From Dialister sp. CAG:486 (GTDB taxonomy: Bacteria > Bacillota > Negativicutes > Veillonellales > Dialisteraceae): a DNA stretch of 27,228 bases. Below the pieces are notes generated by a model. It did not search any database and was not told the origin of the DNA. It worked only from the letters and a program-made list of their open reading frames with translations. The stretch's first letter is position 1, and each line of letters begins with the position of its first letter. The stretch spans positions 1-27,228 of the forward strand of contig FR879581.1 in assembly GCA_000434475.1 (NCBI GenBank). Direction: 5' to 3'. Below, in pieces: positions 1 to 7,442 of the stretch. The position numbers were made by a program, and so were the translations under genes.

Positions 1-345
1 GAGAAATCTTTTTCGTTCGCGGTCAAGCAAAAGTAGGAGGACAGCGGGAAGCGGGAAACACAGTGCTCCTTAAGACTTGCAATCACGGTGTTTCTCGCAA
101 ACTGATTCATGTAGGAAACAGAAAACGGCAAACGAAAAAGATCCCTCGGCTCCGCTCGGGATGACGATACGAGAGTGCGCTTTCCTCACGTTTCTTTTCA
201 TCCCACTGCGAAAGCCAACCTCCGCCCCTTTGGGGCACCTCCTTCCAACGGAAGGAGGGAGAATGCCAACCTCCGCCCCTTCGGACCGCCTCCTTCCAGC
301 GGAAGGAAGGACCGATGCGAGAGTCCCCCTTTCCTCAAAGAGGGT
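1..345. repeat. Interspersed intergenic repeats (left end)
   Basis: This stretch has no convincing gene. Positions 1-32 closely match 26870-26901 in the same orientation. The motif around 138-175 (aaaaagatccctcg, then ctccgctcgggatgacgata) recurs at about 27005-27042 and 27126-27162. Positions 214-264 and 265-312 are two tandem units of about 51 bp beginning gccaacctccgcccc. The same unit occurs at the right end of the window. Short open frames across it encode strings such as LPLEGG and PKGRRLAF on either strand, which is what a GC-rich repeat gives when translated. I treat them as non-coding. The repeat family cannot be named from the sequence alone. Confidence 0.75.
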
Positions 346-347
346 AC

Positions 348-376
348 AAAAAAAACGCAGCCCATGCGGACTGCGC
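348..376 (-). terminator. Rho-independent terminator after ychF
   Basis: On the minus strand a GCGCAG/CTGCGT stem with a GC-rich loop is followed by an uninterrupted run of eight T (plus strand aaaaaaaa at about 348-355). It begins 17 nt past the ychF stop codon. This is a strong intrinsic terminator for the leftward transcript. Confidence 0.85.
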
Positions 377-392
377 TTTCTGATTTCAAAAA

Positions 393-1499
393 CTACACAT
401 TGAAGCGGAAGTACGCGATATCCCCATCCTGGATGATATAGTCCTTCCCTTCGACACGGAGGAGACCTTTTTCACGGACCGTCGTATACGAGCCGCATTC
501 CATCAGGTCTTTGTAGGAGACGATCTCCGCACGGATGAAGCCTCTCTCGATATCGCTGTGGATCTTGCCGGCGGCCTTCGGTGCTTTCGTCCCTTCACGG
601 ACCGTCCAGGAACGACATTCATCCGGTCCGACGGTGAAGAAATTGATAAGTCCCAGCATAGAGTACGCACTGCGGATCAGACGATTCAGGCCAGGCTCCT
701 CTTCACCCAGATCGGCCAAGAAAGCCTTCGCCTCTTCGGCATCCAGTTCGGAGACCTCCTGCTCGATCTCCGCAGAGATCGGCACCCACTTGGCGCCTTC
801 CTTTTCTGCCTGCGCCGCTGCCTTTTGGACGAAAGGATTCGCTTCCGGATCCGCGATGTCATCTTCCGCGACATTCAGCACATAAAGGACCGGCTTCAGC
901 GTGATGAGATTCAGCTCCTTCAAGACCTCCAGATCATCTTCCGAGAGATCAAGGGCTCTTGCCGGCGTCCCTTCCTGCAGCGCATCGAATACCTTTTCAA
1001 GCACCGGCAGATCGAGCTTCGCCTGCTTGATCCCTGCCTGCGCGAGCTTCGCCGTCTTGACCTTCTTCTTATCGACACTCTCCAGATCCGCCAGACACAG
1101 CTCCGTATTGATGATATCCATATCACGGACAGGATCGATAGAGCCTTCTACGTGCGTGATATTTCCATCCTCGAAGCAGCGGACGACATGCGCGATGGCA
1201 TCCGTCTCACGGATATGCGAGAGGAACTGATTTCCCAGACCCTCGCCCTTGGAGGCGCCCGCTACGAGGCCGGCGATATCGACGAAACGAGTGAACGCCG
1301 GCGTCGTCTTCTTCGGCTGGAACATCTTCGCCAGATCATAGATGCGATGATCCGGGACCTCTACGACGCCCACATTCGGCTCGATGGTGCAGAAAGGAAA
1401 ATTCGCCGCTTCTGCTCCGGCTTTTGTGATGGCATTGAACAGCGTGCTCTTCCCTACATTCGGAAGGCCGACAATGCCGATCTGCAGATTCGTACTCAT
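393..1499 (-). CDS. ychF: Redox-responsive ATPase/GTPase YchF (Obg family)
   Basis: The 368-aa product is full length for YchF/OLA1. The Walker A motif NVGKST lies at residues 14-19, the DIAGLV switch II region at 74-79, and NVAE at 209-212 replaces the usual NKxD. That replacement is the family hallmark linked to ATP preference. A long helical insertion covers about 125-200, and the TGS domain fills roughly 280-365, ending in the typical [13 protein letters not shown] tail. YchF binds ribosomes in the cytoplasm and affects translation and stress responses. The ATG is preceded by AAGGAG with a 5-nt spacer. The gene lies 145 nt downstream of dapL, separated by a hairpin, so it is probably its own transcription unit. 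Confidence 0.97.
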   Translation of the reverse strand: MSTNLQIGIVGLPNVGKSTLFNAITKAGAEAANFPFCTIEPNVGVVEVPDHRIYDLAKMFQPKKTTPAFTRFVDIAGLVAGASKGEGLGNQFLSHIRETDAIAHVVRCFEDGNITHVEGSIDPVRDMDIINTELCLADLESVDKKKVKTAKLAQAGIKQAKLDLPVLEKVFDALQEGTPARALDLSEDDLEVLKELNLITLKPVLYVLNVAEDDIADPEANPFVQKAAAQAEKEGAKWVPISAEIEQEVSELDAEEAKAFLADLGEEEPGLNRLIRSAYSMLGLINFFTVGPDECRSWTVREGTKAPKAAGKIHSDIERGFIRAEIVSYKDLMECGSYTTVREKGLLRVEGKDYIIQDGDIAYFRFNV

Positions 1500-1586
1500 G
1501 GATACTCCTTGTAAATATAGGTTCAGGGATCAGAAGTGACCGATGACTGAACGCGAAAGCGCCACCCCTCATTCCCAATTCGGAAA

Positions 1587-1624
1587 AGCGATCTTCTCAT
1601 TTCTCAAGGCATGAGCCGATCGCT
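1587..1624 (-). terminator. Probable terminator after dapL
   Basis: AGCGATC (1587-1593) pairs with GATCGCT (1618-1624). An inner CTCAT/ATGAG pair extends the hairpin. On the minus strand the stem is followed by TTTTCC. It lies about 20 nt beyond the dapL stop codon. Confidence 0.6.
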
Positions 1625-1644
1625 GTCTTCCCTCCCCCTTCAAT

Positions 1645-2880
1645 TTATCTGGCAGCCAGTGCCTTCTTCATGCGTTCTACCGCTTCCTTCGTCAGCTCCG
1701 GCGTATTGAAAGACGTCAGACGGACATAGCCTTCCCCGCACGGACCGAAGCCGGAACCCGGCGTGCAGATAATCTCCGCCTCATTCAGCAGGAAATCGAA
1801 GAAATCCCAGCTCGTCATACCTTCCGGCACCGTCAGCCATACATATGGGCTGTTCACGCCGCCGCAGGCAGGAAGCCCCGCTTCCTTCGCACCGGCCAAG
1901 ATGACCGCAGCATTCTTTCTATAGATATCCAGCGTTTCCTGGATCTGCTTCTGGCCTTCTTCGGTGTAGATCGCTTCTGCGCCGCGCTGCACGATATAAG
2001 AGCAGCCATTGAACTTCGTGCACTGACGGCGATCCCACAGCTGGTTTGCCGAGATCTTCTCGCCCTTCTTCGTTTCCAGCATCAGCTCCTTCGGAACGAC
2101 GCAGTACCCGCAGCGGACACCGGTGAAGCCAGCCGTCTTCGAGTACGAACGGAACTCGATAGCGACTTCCTTCGCCCCTTCGATCTCATAAATGCTGTGC
2201 GGCACATCATCTTCCGTGATAAATGCTTCATACGCAGCATCGAAGAAAATGACAGAGCCCGTCTGCTGTGCATAGCGTACCCATACCGTCAGATCCTTCT
2301 TCGTCAGCGCAGAGCCAGTCGGGTTATTCGGCGAGCACAGATAAATGATCATCGGATCATGAGACGGCAGATTTGCCTTGAAGCCGCATTCTTCATAGCA
2401 CGGCAGATATTCGAAACGTTCATACGCCCCGCGGACGAACTTGCCACTTCTGCCCGCCATAACATTGCTGTCCACATAAACCGGATACACCGGATCGGTG
2501 ATCGCGACGATATCCGATTCTGCAAAGATCTCCTGCATATTGCCGACATCGCACTTTGCGCCGTCGCTGACAAAGATCTCGTCTGGGGAAATATCGCATC
2601 CGCGATCCTGGAAATCATGCTTCGCGATCGCTTCACGCAGGAAGAGATAGCCCTGCTCCGGACCATAGCCGCGGAACGTCTCCACATGTCCCATTTCCTC
2701 GACAGCCTTCTTCATCGCTTCGATCACGACCGGAGCCAGCGGCTGCGTCACATCACCGATACCAAGGGAAATGATATTCGCATCCGGATGCGCGGCTTTG
2801 TACGCCTCCTGCTTCTTGCGGACTTCCGCAAACAGGTATGCACCCTGAAGATTCAGATAATTTTCATTGCAATGAGCCAT
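1645..2880 (-). CDS. dapL: LL-diaminopimelate aminotransferase
   Basis: The 411-aa fold-type I PLP enzyme converts tetrahydrodipicolinate directly to LL-diaminopimelate with glutamate as amino donor. This bypasses the succinylase and acetylase branches of lysine and peptidoglycan precursor synthesis. Visible features are the N-terminal NENYLNLQGAYLF segment typical of DapL, CSPNNPTG at 182-189, FFDAAYEAF at 212-220, and the PLP-binding lysine in SYSKTAGFTG (K248). RCGYCVVP follows it. The length matches the family. The ATG is preceded by GAGGCG about 6 nt upstream. It stands alone, with terminator-like hairpins on both sides, and shows normal housekeeping composition. Confidence 0.96.
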   Translation of the reverse strand: MAHCNENYLNLQGAYLFAEVRKKQEAYKAAHPDANIISLGIGDVTQPLAPVVIEAMKKAVEEMGHVETFRGYGPEQGYLFLREAIAKHDFQDRGCDISPDEIFVSDGAKCDVGNMQEIFAESDIVAITDPVYPVYVDSNVMAGRSGKFVRGAYERFEYLPCYEECGFKANLPSHDPMIIYLCSPNNPTGSALTKKDLTVWVRYAQQTGSVIFFDAAYEAFITEDDVPHSIYEIEGAKEVAIEFRSYSKTAGFTGVRCGYCVVPKELMLETKKGEKISANQLWDRRQCTKFNGCSYIVQRGAEAIYTEEGQKQIQETLDIYRKNAAVILAGAKEAGLPACGGVNSPYVWLTVPEGMTSWDFFDFLLNEAEIICTPGSGFGPCGEGYVRLTSFNTPELTKEAVERMKKALAAR

Positions 2881-2928
2881 AAGTTTCGCCTCTCTATTCT
2901 TTATTATTCATGTCAGTATGACTGTTAT

Positions 2929-2937
2929 ATTTTACCA
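2929..2937 (-). promoter_or_regulatory. Possible extended -10 promoter of dapL
   Basis: The minus strand reads TGG followed by TAAAAT about 50 nt upstream of the dapL start codon. This fits an extended -10 element. I see no good -35 box at the right spacing, so the call is tentative. Confidence 0.3.
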
Positions 2938-3021
2938 TACAGGGGAAGGAAAGGGAAATGAAAATGACTGCCGCTCCCGAAGGGCCGCGAAAAGAGACAA
3001 AGTGACGCCTGCGAAATAAAT

Positions 3022-3047
3022 CCCCCTATGCCCAAGGCATAGAGGGG
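3022..3047 (-). terminator. Probable terminator of the phosphorothioation operon
   Basis: The minus strand forms CCCCTCTATGCC-TTG-GGCATAGGGGG, a GC-rich stem with one bulge, followed by the T-rich tail ATTTATTTC. It lies about 140 nt past the last gene of the leftward operon. The gap between them is filled by the structured element at 3061-3179. A small extra hairpin (GCTC-GTG-GAGC) sits at 3050-3060. Confidence 0.7.
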
Positions 3048-3060
3048 TCGCTCGTGGAGC

Positions 3061-3179
3061 GTGCTACTCCTTGATTATGTTTGAAAGAAATAGCGCTTCG
3101 CGTGTATCGTCATCGAAAACGATAGCGAGAGATCTCCCTTGCATAATGGTCGGCGTTTCCCTAGGCAGTGGAGTAGCAC
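3061..3179 (-). other. Structured non-coding element closed by a 10-bp inverted repeat
   Basis: GTGCTACTCC (3061-3070) is perfectly complementary to GGAGTAGCAC (3170-3179). Inside this stem, ATTATG (3074-3079) pairs with CATAAT (3142-3147), and TATCGT/ACGATA form a hairpin at 3106-3125. Weaker palindromes such as gagagatctccc lie nearby. It begins 10 nt past the stop codon of the 504-aa gene, so it would be the 3' end of that operon's transcript. It encodes no protein I can support. It could be a 3'-UTR structure, a small RNA or a palindromic mobile repeat. It does not fit a tRNA. Confidence 0.5.
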
Positions 3180-3189
3180 CTCAGCAGTT

Positions 3190-4704
3190 TTACTGTAGCG
3201 CATGTAGCTTTTTCTTTAGCAATTCGTACTCCTCTTCTTTCTGCTTCAATTGCCAAAGCAAAAATTCTTTTTCCTGTATAACCATACTCATTTCTTTTTG
3301 AATTGCTCTTGTATCACGCTTTGTGACTTCCAAAGGCATTTTTCTTCTCCGCAAACCTCGCGTGAAACGGTTCCATGCACGAATAAGGCCAAACCCTCCC
3401 GTTCTCGAGACTTTTTGTTTCTCACCATCCAATAAAGCTATCTTCTGTTCGCGATCTTCCACTTTGGCCTTTAATATAGTAATGTCTCGTAGTGTAGCAT
3501 CTACTTTTTCTGAAATATCTGAAATAGATTTTTTCTTAACCTCCATTTTCCGCATTTTTACATCTGTTTCTCGTTGCTCTTCCACATGATGAGTTGCTTC
3601 CGGCACCGGTGCTTTCTCGTCCTCAGCATACGACTGAGTCTCCTTTTCGTGATGTTCCGCTGTAGGCTTAGTAATATTCGGCGCGGTTTCAGTCTCTACC
3701 GTTAAGCTAACCGTTGAATCTTTTTCAGCCATTACAGTGGCTTTCTGTCGTGCTTGGTCTATTGACTCTTTCTTTGGCTGGTTAAAATCAAGAATTTTCA
3801 TCAGTTTAACCGGATCATTAATGCTATCCTCCAATTGTGTAATTAGTCTATCAAAATTGTCATCAGTAACATCATTTGGAAGGTCTTCTTGATTCACCAC
3901 CTCTGTAGAAGCCCGTGTTGGCTCACTATATAGATCATCGATAGGAATATCCAAATCATCAATTCCCTTTCCATCCCCATGACAAGGCTCTACATAGTCA
4001 TCCCCATAATCCAAAACTGCTTTATCACGAAGAGCATCCATTTCCTTGTGCAGTGCTTCCCAATCACAGTGCCCATCTTCAAGCAAAAATGCACGAGGGG
4101 AATAGTATAAAAAAACATAAAAATCTAACGATGAAAACGGACGGAAATAATATTCTCGGCCCATTACGTATGATAAATCTGCCTGAAAATCTCTTGCATT
4201 TTTCCATGACAAACTCGCTGTTGCTATATTCAGGAATTTATCTGCATCAGACTCGACAGAATACCAATCCGACAAAATAATGTCATTTCCTGTATCCATT
4301 GTCAGCATGATTTCTCTTTTTTCAGGTGAATCTTGGCAAAATAAAATATTAGAGCAGTCGCCCACTCCTTTGGAGAACATCTTTTGGATAGTATATGCGA
4401 TCTGGCTCCTATCTCTTGACGGCTTAAGCTGTATTGAAAAAAGCCGAATCGTTTCACCTGACTCCATAAGAATCGAAGCAAGCTCTGCCGCGGATTGAAT
4501 CCACCCCAGAGCAGAGCGTTCTTCTTTTGACAAATGGACATCATAGCCAAGCAAATCATATACCCAAGACTTGATCTCGCTGGCATAACTCTTCACTTCT
4601 GCGCTCTCAACAAGGCCAAGCCTTTTGAAAAATACAGAAGCACCGTCTATAAAAGAATCTCCATAAAAAACGTCTGCCAATTCATAGTAATCAGCAATGA
4701 TCAT
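3190..4704 (-). CDS. Unrecognised 504-aa coiled-coil protein, last gene of the Ssp-type operon
   Basis: I do not recognise this protein. Three zones can be seen. Residues 1-235 are globular and rich in aromatics (ADYYELADVFYGD near the start, SDWYSV at 145-150, REYYFRPF at 183-190). Residues 240-385 are low-complexity, acidic and Glu/Thr-rich, probably a flexible linker. Residues 386-504 are Lys/Glu-rich and predicted by eye to be a coiled coil, interrupted by a basic patch at 449-455 (RGLRRRK) that could touch DNA or lipid. I see no signal peptide, membrane span or catalytic motif. The start is set by AAGGGA upstream of the ATG, 10 nt after the preceding gene. Its place at the end of the operon suggests an accessory or effector role alongside the SMC ATPase; that is inference. 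Confidence 0.85.
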   Translation of the reverse strand: MIIADYYELADVFYGDSFIDGASVFFKRLGLVESAEVKSYASEIKSWVYDLLGYDVHLSKEERSALGWIQSAAELASILMESGETIRLFSIQLKPSRDRSQIAYTIQKMFSKGVGDCSNILFCQDSPEKREIMLTMDTGNDIILSDWYSVESDADKFLNIATASLSWKNARDFQADLSYVMGREYYFRPFSSLDFYVFLYYSPRAFLLEDGHCDWEALHKEMDALRDKAVLDYGDDYVEPCHGDGKGIDDLDIPIDDLYSEPTRASTEVVNQEDLPNDVTDDNFDRLITQLEDSINDPVKLMKILDFNQPKKESIDQARQKATVMAEKDSTVSLTVETETAPNITKPTAEHHEKETQSYAEDEKAPVPEATHHVEEQRETDVKMRKMEVKKKSISDISEKVDATLRDITILKAKVEDREQKIALLDGEKQKVSRTGGFGLIRAWNRFTRGLRRRKMPLEVTKRDTRAIQKEMSMVIQEKEFLLWQLKQKEEEYELLKKKLHALQ

Positions 4705-4714
4705 ATTTTTTCCC

Positions 4715-5260
4715 TTAGTTCGAACGAAGTGCTTTCTTTAAGCATTCTTCAGGTGTAAGATTATTCCATTTATCTTGATAATTCTCCATCATGGCATATG
4801 CATTTAAACATAAATCATCCACACTGGTAGCACCCTCCCCTATTTTTTCATAAAGAATCTCAATTCCGGCAAGAACATACCCCAAAAACAACTTTTCATT
4901 TGCAACCATCTTTTCAGGACATTTATCGACATTTCCATCATCCTTAAAAGCTCTGTCAATTTTCTGTTCATTAGTCAGACCCGTGTTGTCATCAAGTAGC
5001 ATAACGAGTCGATATAAAAACTCACATTTATACCTTTCTTTTATAAAAGCTGATGCAAGTATTTGGGCAGTATCTTTTGTGGTTGAAAAATCAGGATGCA
5101 TTTCAGGGTTTCCCTCTAACAGACCAATGATAGCCGCATTCATGTACACATCAATATAGCGTTCAAACAGATACGGCTTCTTGGAATTAACCATATCTCT
5201 CGCAAGACTTTTCAGATGAGTAGCATAGATTCCTTGAATTCTAACATCTTTATCAAACAT
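4715..5260 (-). CDS. Unrecognised 181-aa helical protein coupled to the DndD-like ATPase
   Basis: The function is not recognised. The sequence looks all-alpha and soluble, with no membrane segment and no obvious metal site. Notable stretches are KKPYLFERYIDVYMNAA (28-44), FLYRLVMLLDD (81-91) and FLGYVLAGIEILYEKIGEGA near 125-144. The ATG overlaps the stop of the upstream SMC-like gene by 8 nt and has AGAGGTGA before it, which implies translational coupling and roughly matched amounts. A small helical subunit encoded directly after an SMC ATPase could be an accessory of that ATPase, by analogy with kleisin-type partners. It is longer than DndE (about 110 aa) and lacks a recognisable DndE pattern, so I do not call it DndE. 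Confidence 0.88.
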   Translation of the reverse strand: MFDKDVRIQGIYATHLKSLARDMVNSKKPYLFERYIDVYMNAAIIGLLEGNPEMHPDFSTTKDTAQILASAFIKERYKCEFLYRLVMLLDDNTGLTNEQKIDRAFKDDGNVDKCPEKMVANEKLFLGYVLAGIEILYEKIGEGATSVDDLCLNAYAMMENYQDKWNNLTPEECLKKALRSN

Positions 5261-7259
5261 TCTGAATCACCTCTAATTCCGTATGCACCTCATTAATTTT
5301 ATCCAGCTTGTAACGAGCCCCCACTTTATCATCCATGACTTTTTTCGCATAATTCCAATCTTTTTGCATAACGAACATAATAACCTGCTCTGCTACTTCT
5401 GGTAATATTTTTGCAATGTTGGCCGTATGTTTTTCATCTACATTAGAAAATGGAGCATCCATCACCAGCGGATACGGTTCAGAAGAAAAATCTACCTCTT
5501 CCTCCTCTGCTACGCCACCTGCTGTTGCTATGACTTTTTCTTTCGCAAGAGCAACTAATCCTGCAATGAAGGCAAAATTTTTGACTCTCCGCAGACCTTC
5601 AGACATACTTGACTCAACATAATTTCCATTGACATCCGCAAAAAGCTTGACTTGATATTTATCATCCAGTTCAACCTTTCGACTACCGGTGTACATTTTT
5701 CTAAAAATATCATTCACTTTACTTAAGAGGTCATCCCTAACTTTTTTCGCACTTTTCGAGTAAATTGATTGAACCCATTCCGACACATTCTCTGCATAAG
5801 CCATACAAACTCTCAGCTCTCTACTTTTAGTAGAATAATTAAGATGAGCATCAACATATCTTTGGCGTTCATTGATTTCATGTTGTAAGCTGCCTATTGT
5901 ACCCAGCTCATCATCTTTTAATCTGCCTAATTCCCTTAATCTACGAGTTACATTTGCCCGTTCTTCTTCTAACCTACTCAAATCTTCTTTTTCTGCAATT
6001 TGCTTGCTCAACTTATTAATTTCATCAGAATAGCATTCAATATCTTCCTCTATGGAGCTAATTTGTTGGTAGTTGCTCTTCAATTCCGCTAAAAGAGAGC
6101 CATTATCCTCACGATATTTATTGAGACTATCCTTATAATTGCGTACAAGAGTTCCTATACTAGCTGGCGGCACATATTCAATTTCTTTCAAAATATGATT
6201 GTATGCATCACTGTCCTTTTCCAGTTTCTGCCCACATACGCAAACCCCACGTCTTAAGATTTCTTGCAAGGTAACAGCGGTTAATCCTTTAATCCCCTTA
6301 TCGTCTACTTTTGTCTTTTTTAAAAAAGCCAAAGCCTTACCAATTAAAGGCTGCAGTAAAAAAGAAGCCCCTTCTTTATTGATAAGTTTTCGCTGGTCTT
6401 CTTTCTTTCTTGAGAGCTCGTTTTTTCTGTCTCGTAACATTCTTTCATAGCCATCACGTTGTTTTTGAAGCTTTTGTGTCTCGTCTGCTTGTGACAAGAT
6501 CTGGTTCAACTGCGTAAGCCGTTTGTTATAAGACTCAAGATCACTTTTATGTTCTTCAATTTTAGAATTAAGGACACGTTTCTTCTCTTCATCATCATTG
6601 ATTATATCTATCGCTTTCTTCACGTTTGCGTCAGGAGTAAATTGCGCTTGTTCTTTATAAAACTGACCGATGACAGAGGAAGCGTTTGTTCTTTTTCCCA
6701 AATGTTTCACTATATTATCCAGCAAAGACAATCCCAGTAAACCTTTTACAGCGGCAGATAAATCCTCCCCTTCCCCAATTGCTAAAACTCGTTCTGTGTC
6801 AAAGAAAAAATAAGAAGACAGTTTTTCTGGTAAAATTGAGTTGATTTTATCTGCGATTTGATTGTTTAAAATAGGCTGACTCTGACCATCTGGTTCCTTG
6901 TACCACATATCGACATACTGACCTTGTGGCACAACTTTTCCGTTTAGTTTTTGAAATACTCTTCTTCGCTTAATATGATAATGTACGCCGCCATGCTGTA
7001 GACCAATCTCAACTGAAACTTCGCTCTGAATCCCTTCCGGCATGCTATTTCCCACTTCATAATTTAAAAGCATGTCTTTGTGAGGCAACTCAACTTTATT
7101 AAAAAAACACCAATTAAATGCCTGCAGCAAAGTTGTTTTCCCACATGTATTATTCCCTAAAATTACCGTTACATTTCGCTCCGGATCGCAGGAAAAATTA
7201 ATTATGGTTTCCTCTTTGAACTGGCGAAAATTAACCATTTTCAAGTACTCAATCAGCAT
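5253..7259 (-). CDS. DndD-like SMC/RecF-type ATPase (AAA, coiled coil)
   Basis: The 668-aa protein has the architecture of DndD and RecF/SbcC ATPases. The N-terminus (MVNFRQFKEETIINF) leads to Walker A GNNTCGKTT at 35-43. Long coiled-coil arms run from about 205-295 and 375-470, separated by a hinge holding CVCGQ (C340, C342). This resembles half of a Rad50-type zinc hook. The ABC-signature-like MSEGLRRVKNF is at 552-562 and Walker B YPLVMDAPFSNVD at 596-608. Family members bind and hydrolyse ATP on DNA. In Dnd systems DndD belongs to the modification machinery. Here SspC and SspB already fill that side, so this protein may instead serve interference. AGGAGGG precedes the ATG. The 181-aa gene overlaps its stop. 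Confidence is high for the fold and lower for the role. Confidence 0.88.
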   Translation of the reverse strand: MLIEYLKMVNFRQFKEETIINFSCDPERNVTVILGNNTCGKTTLLQAFNWCFFNKVELPHKDMLLNYEVGNSMPEGIQSEVSVEIGLQHGGVHYHIKRRRVFQKLNGKVVPQGQYVDMWYKEPDGQSQPILNNQIADKINSILPEKLSSYFFFDTERVLAIGEGEDLSAAVKGLLGLSLLDNIVKHLGKRTNASSVIGQFYKEQAQFTPDANVKKAIDIINDDEEKKRVLNSKIEEHKSDLESYNKRLTQLNQILSQADETQKLQKQRDGYERMLRDRKNELSRKKEDQRKLINKEGASFLLQPLIGKALAFLKKTKVDDKGIKGLTAVTLQEILRRGVCVCGQKLEKDSDAYNHILKEIEYVPPASIGTLVRNYKDSLNKYREDNGSLLAELKSNYQQISSIEEDIECYSDEINKLSKQIAEKEDLSRLEEERANVTRRLRELGRLKDDELGTIGSLQHEINERQRYVDAHLNYSTKSRELRVCMAYAENVSEWVQSIYSKSAKKVRDDLLSKVNDIFRKMYTGSRKVELDDKYQVKLFADVNGNYVESSMSEGLRRVKNFAFIAGLVALAKEKVIATAGGVAEEEEVDFSSEPYPLVMDAPFSNVDEKHTANIAKILPEVAEQVIMFVMQKDWNYAKKVMDDKVGARYKLDKINEVHTELEVIQNV

Positions 7260-7277
7260 CTTATTCCCTCCTGATAA

Positions 7278-7442
7278 TCAATTATCTTTTTTCCCTTTGC
7301 TAACCTCTTCTTTGATCATCCTGTACAAAGTTTTTACCTTCTCTGATTCACTCATTCGTTTATGAAGAAAAGCTTTCTCTTTCTTAATTGTGCCAGTTTT
7401 AATATTGTTCAGAACTCTTTCATCTAGCTTAATTTCATTCAT
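7278..7442 (-). CDS. Small basic 54-aa protein, overlapping the helicase gene
   Basis: I chose the ATG at 7442, which lies 9 nt after a GGAGG and overlaps the upstream helicase stop by 8 nt. An upstream in-frame ATG nine bases earlier abuts the GGAGG and is less likely. The product begins MNEIKLDERVLNNIK and is Lys-rich and probably helical. It contains a Ser/Glu/Lys stretch (RMSESEKVKTLYRMI) and no recognisable domain. The gap to the next ATG is 18 nt. Retention of a good start, tight coupling and an open frame between two conserved genes argues that it is real. It might be a small regulator or a complex subunit, but its function is unknown. Confidence 0.65.
   Translation of the reverse strand: MNEIKLDERVLNNIKTGTIKKEKAFLHKRMSESEKVKTLYRMIKEEVSKGKKDN

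Noticed and set aside
558..1514. 318-aa plus-strand open frame across ychF
   Set aside because: It is antisense to a full-length, motif-complete ychF. Its Arg/Asp/Ile-rich product has no domain.
3061..3179. Structured element as a tRNA gene
   Set aside because: It is too long, with no anticodon or T-arm consensus and no CCA-like end.
4715..5260. 181-aa protein as DndE
   Set aside because: It is too long and shows no DndE-like pattern. Position after a DndD-like gene is not enough.
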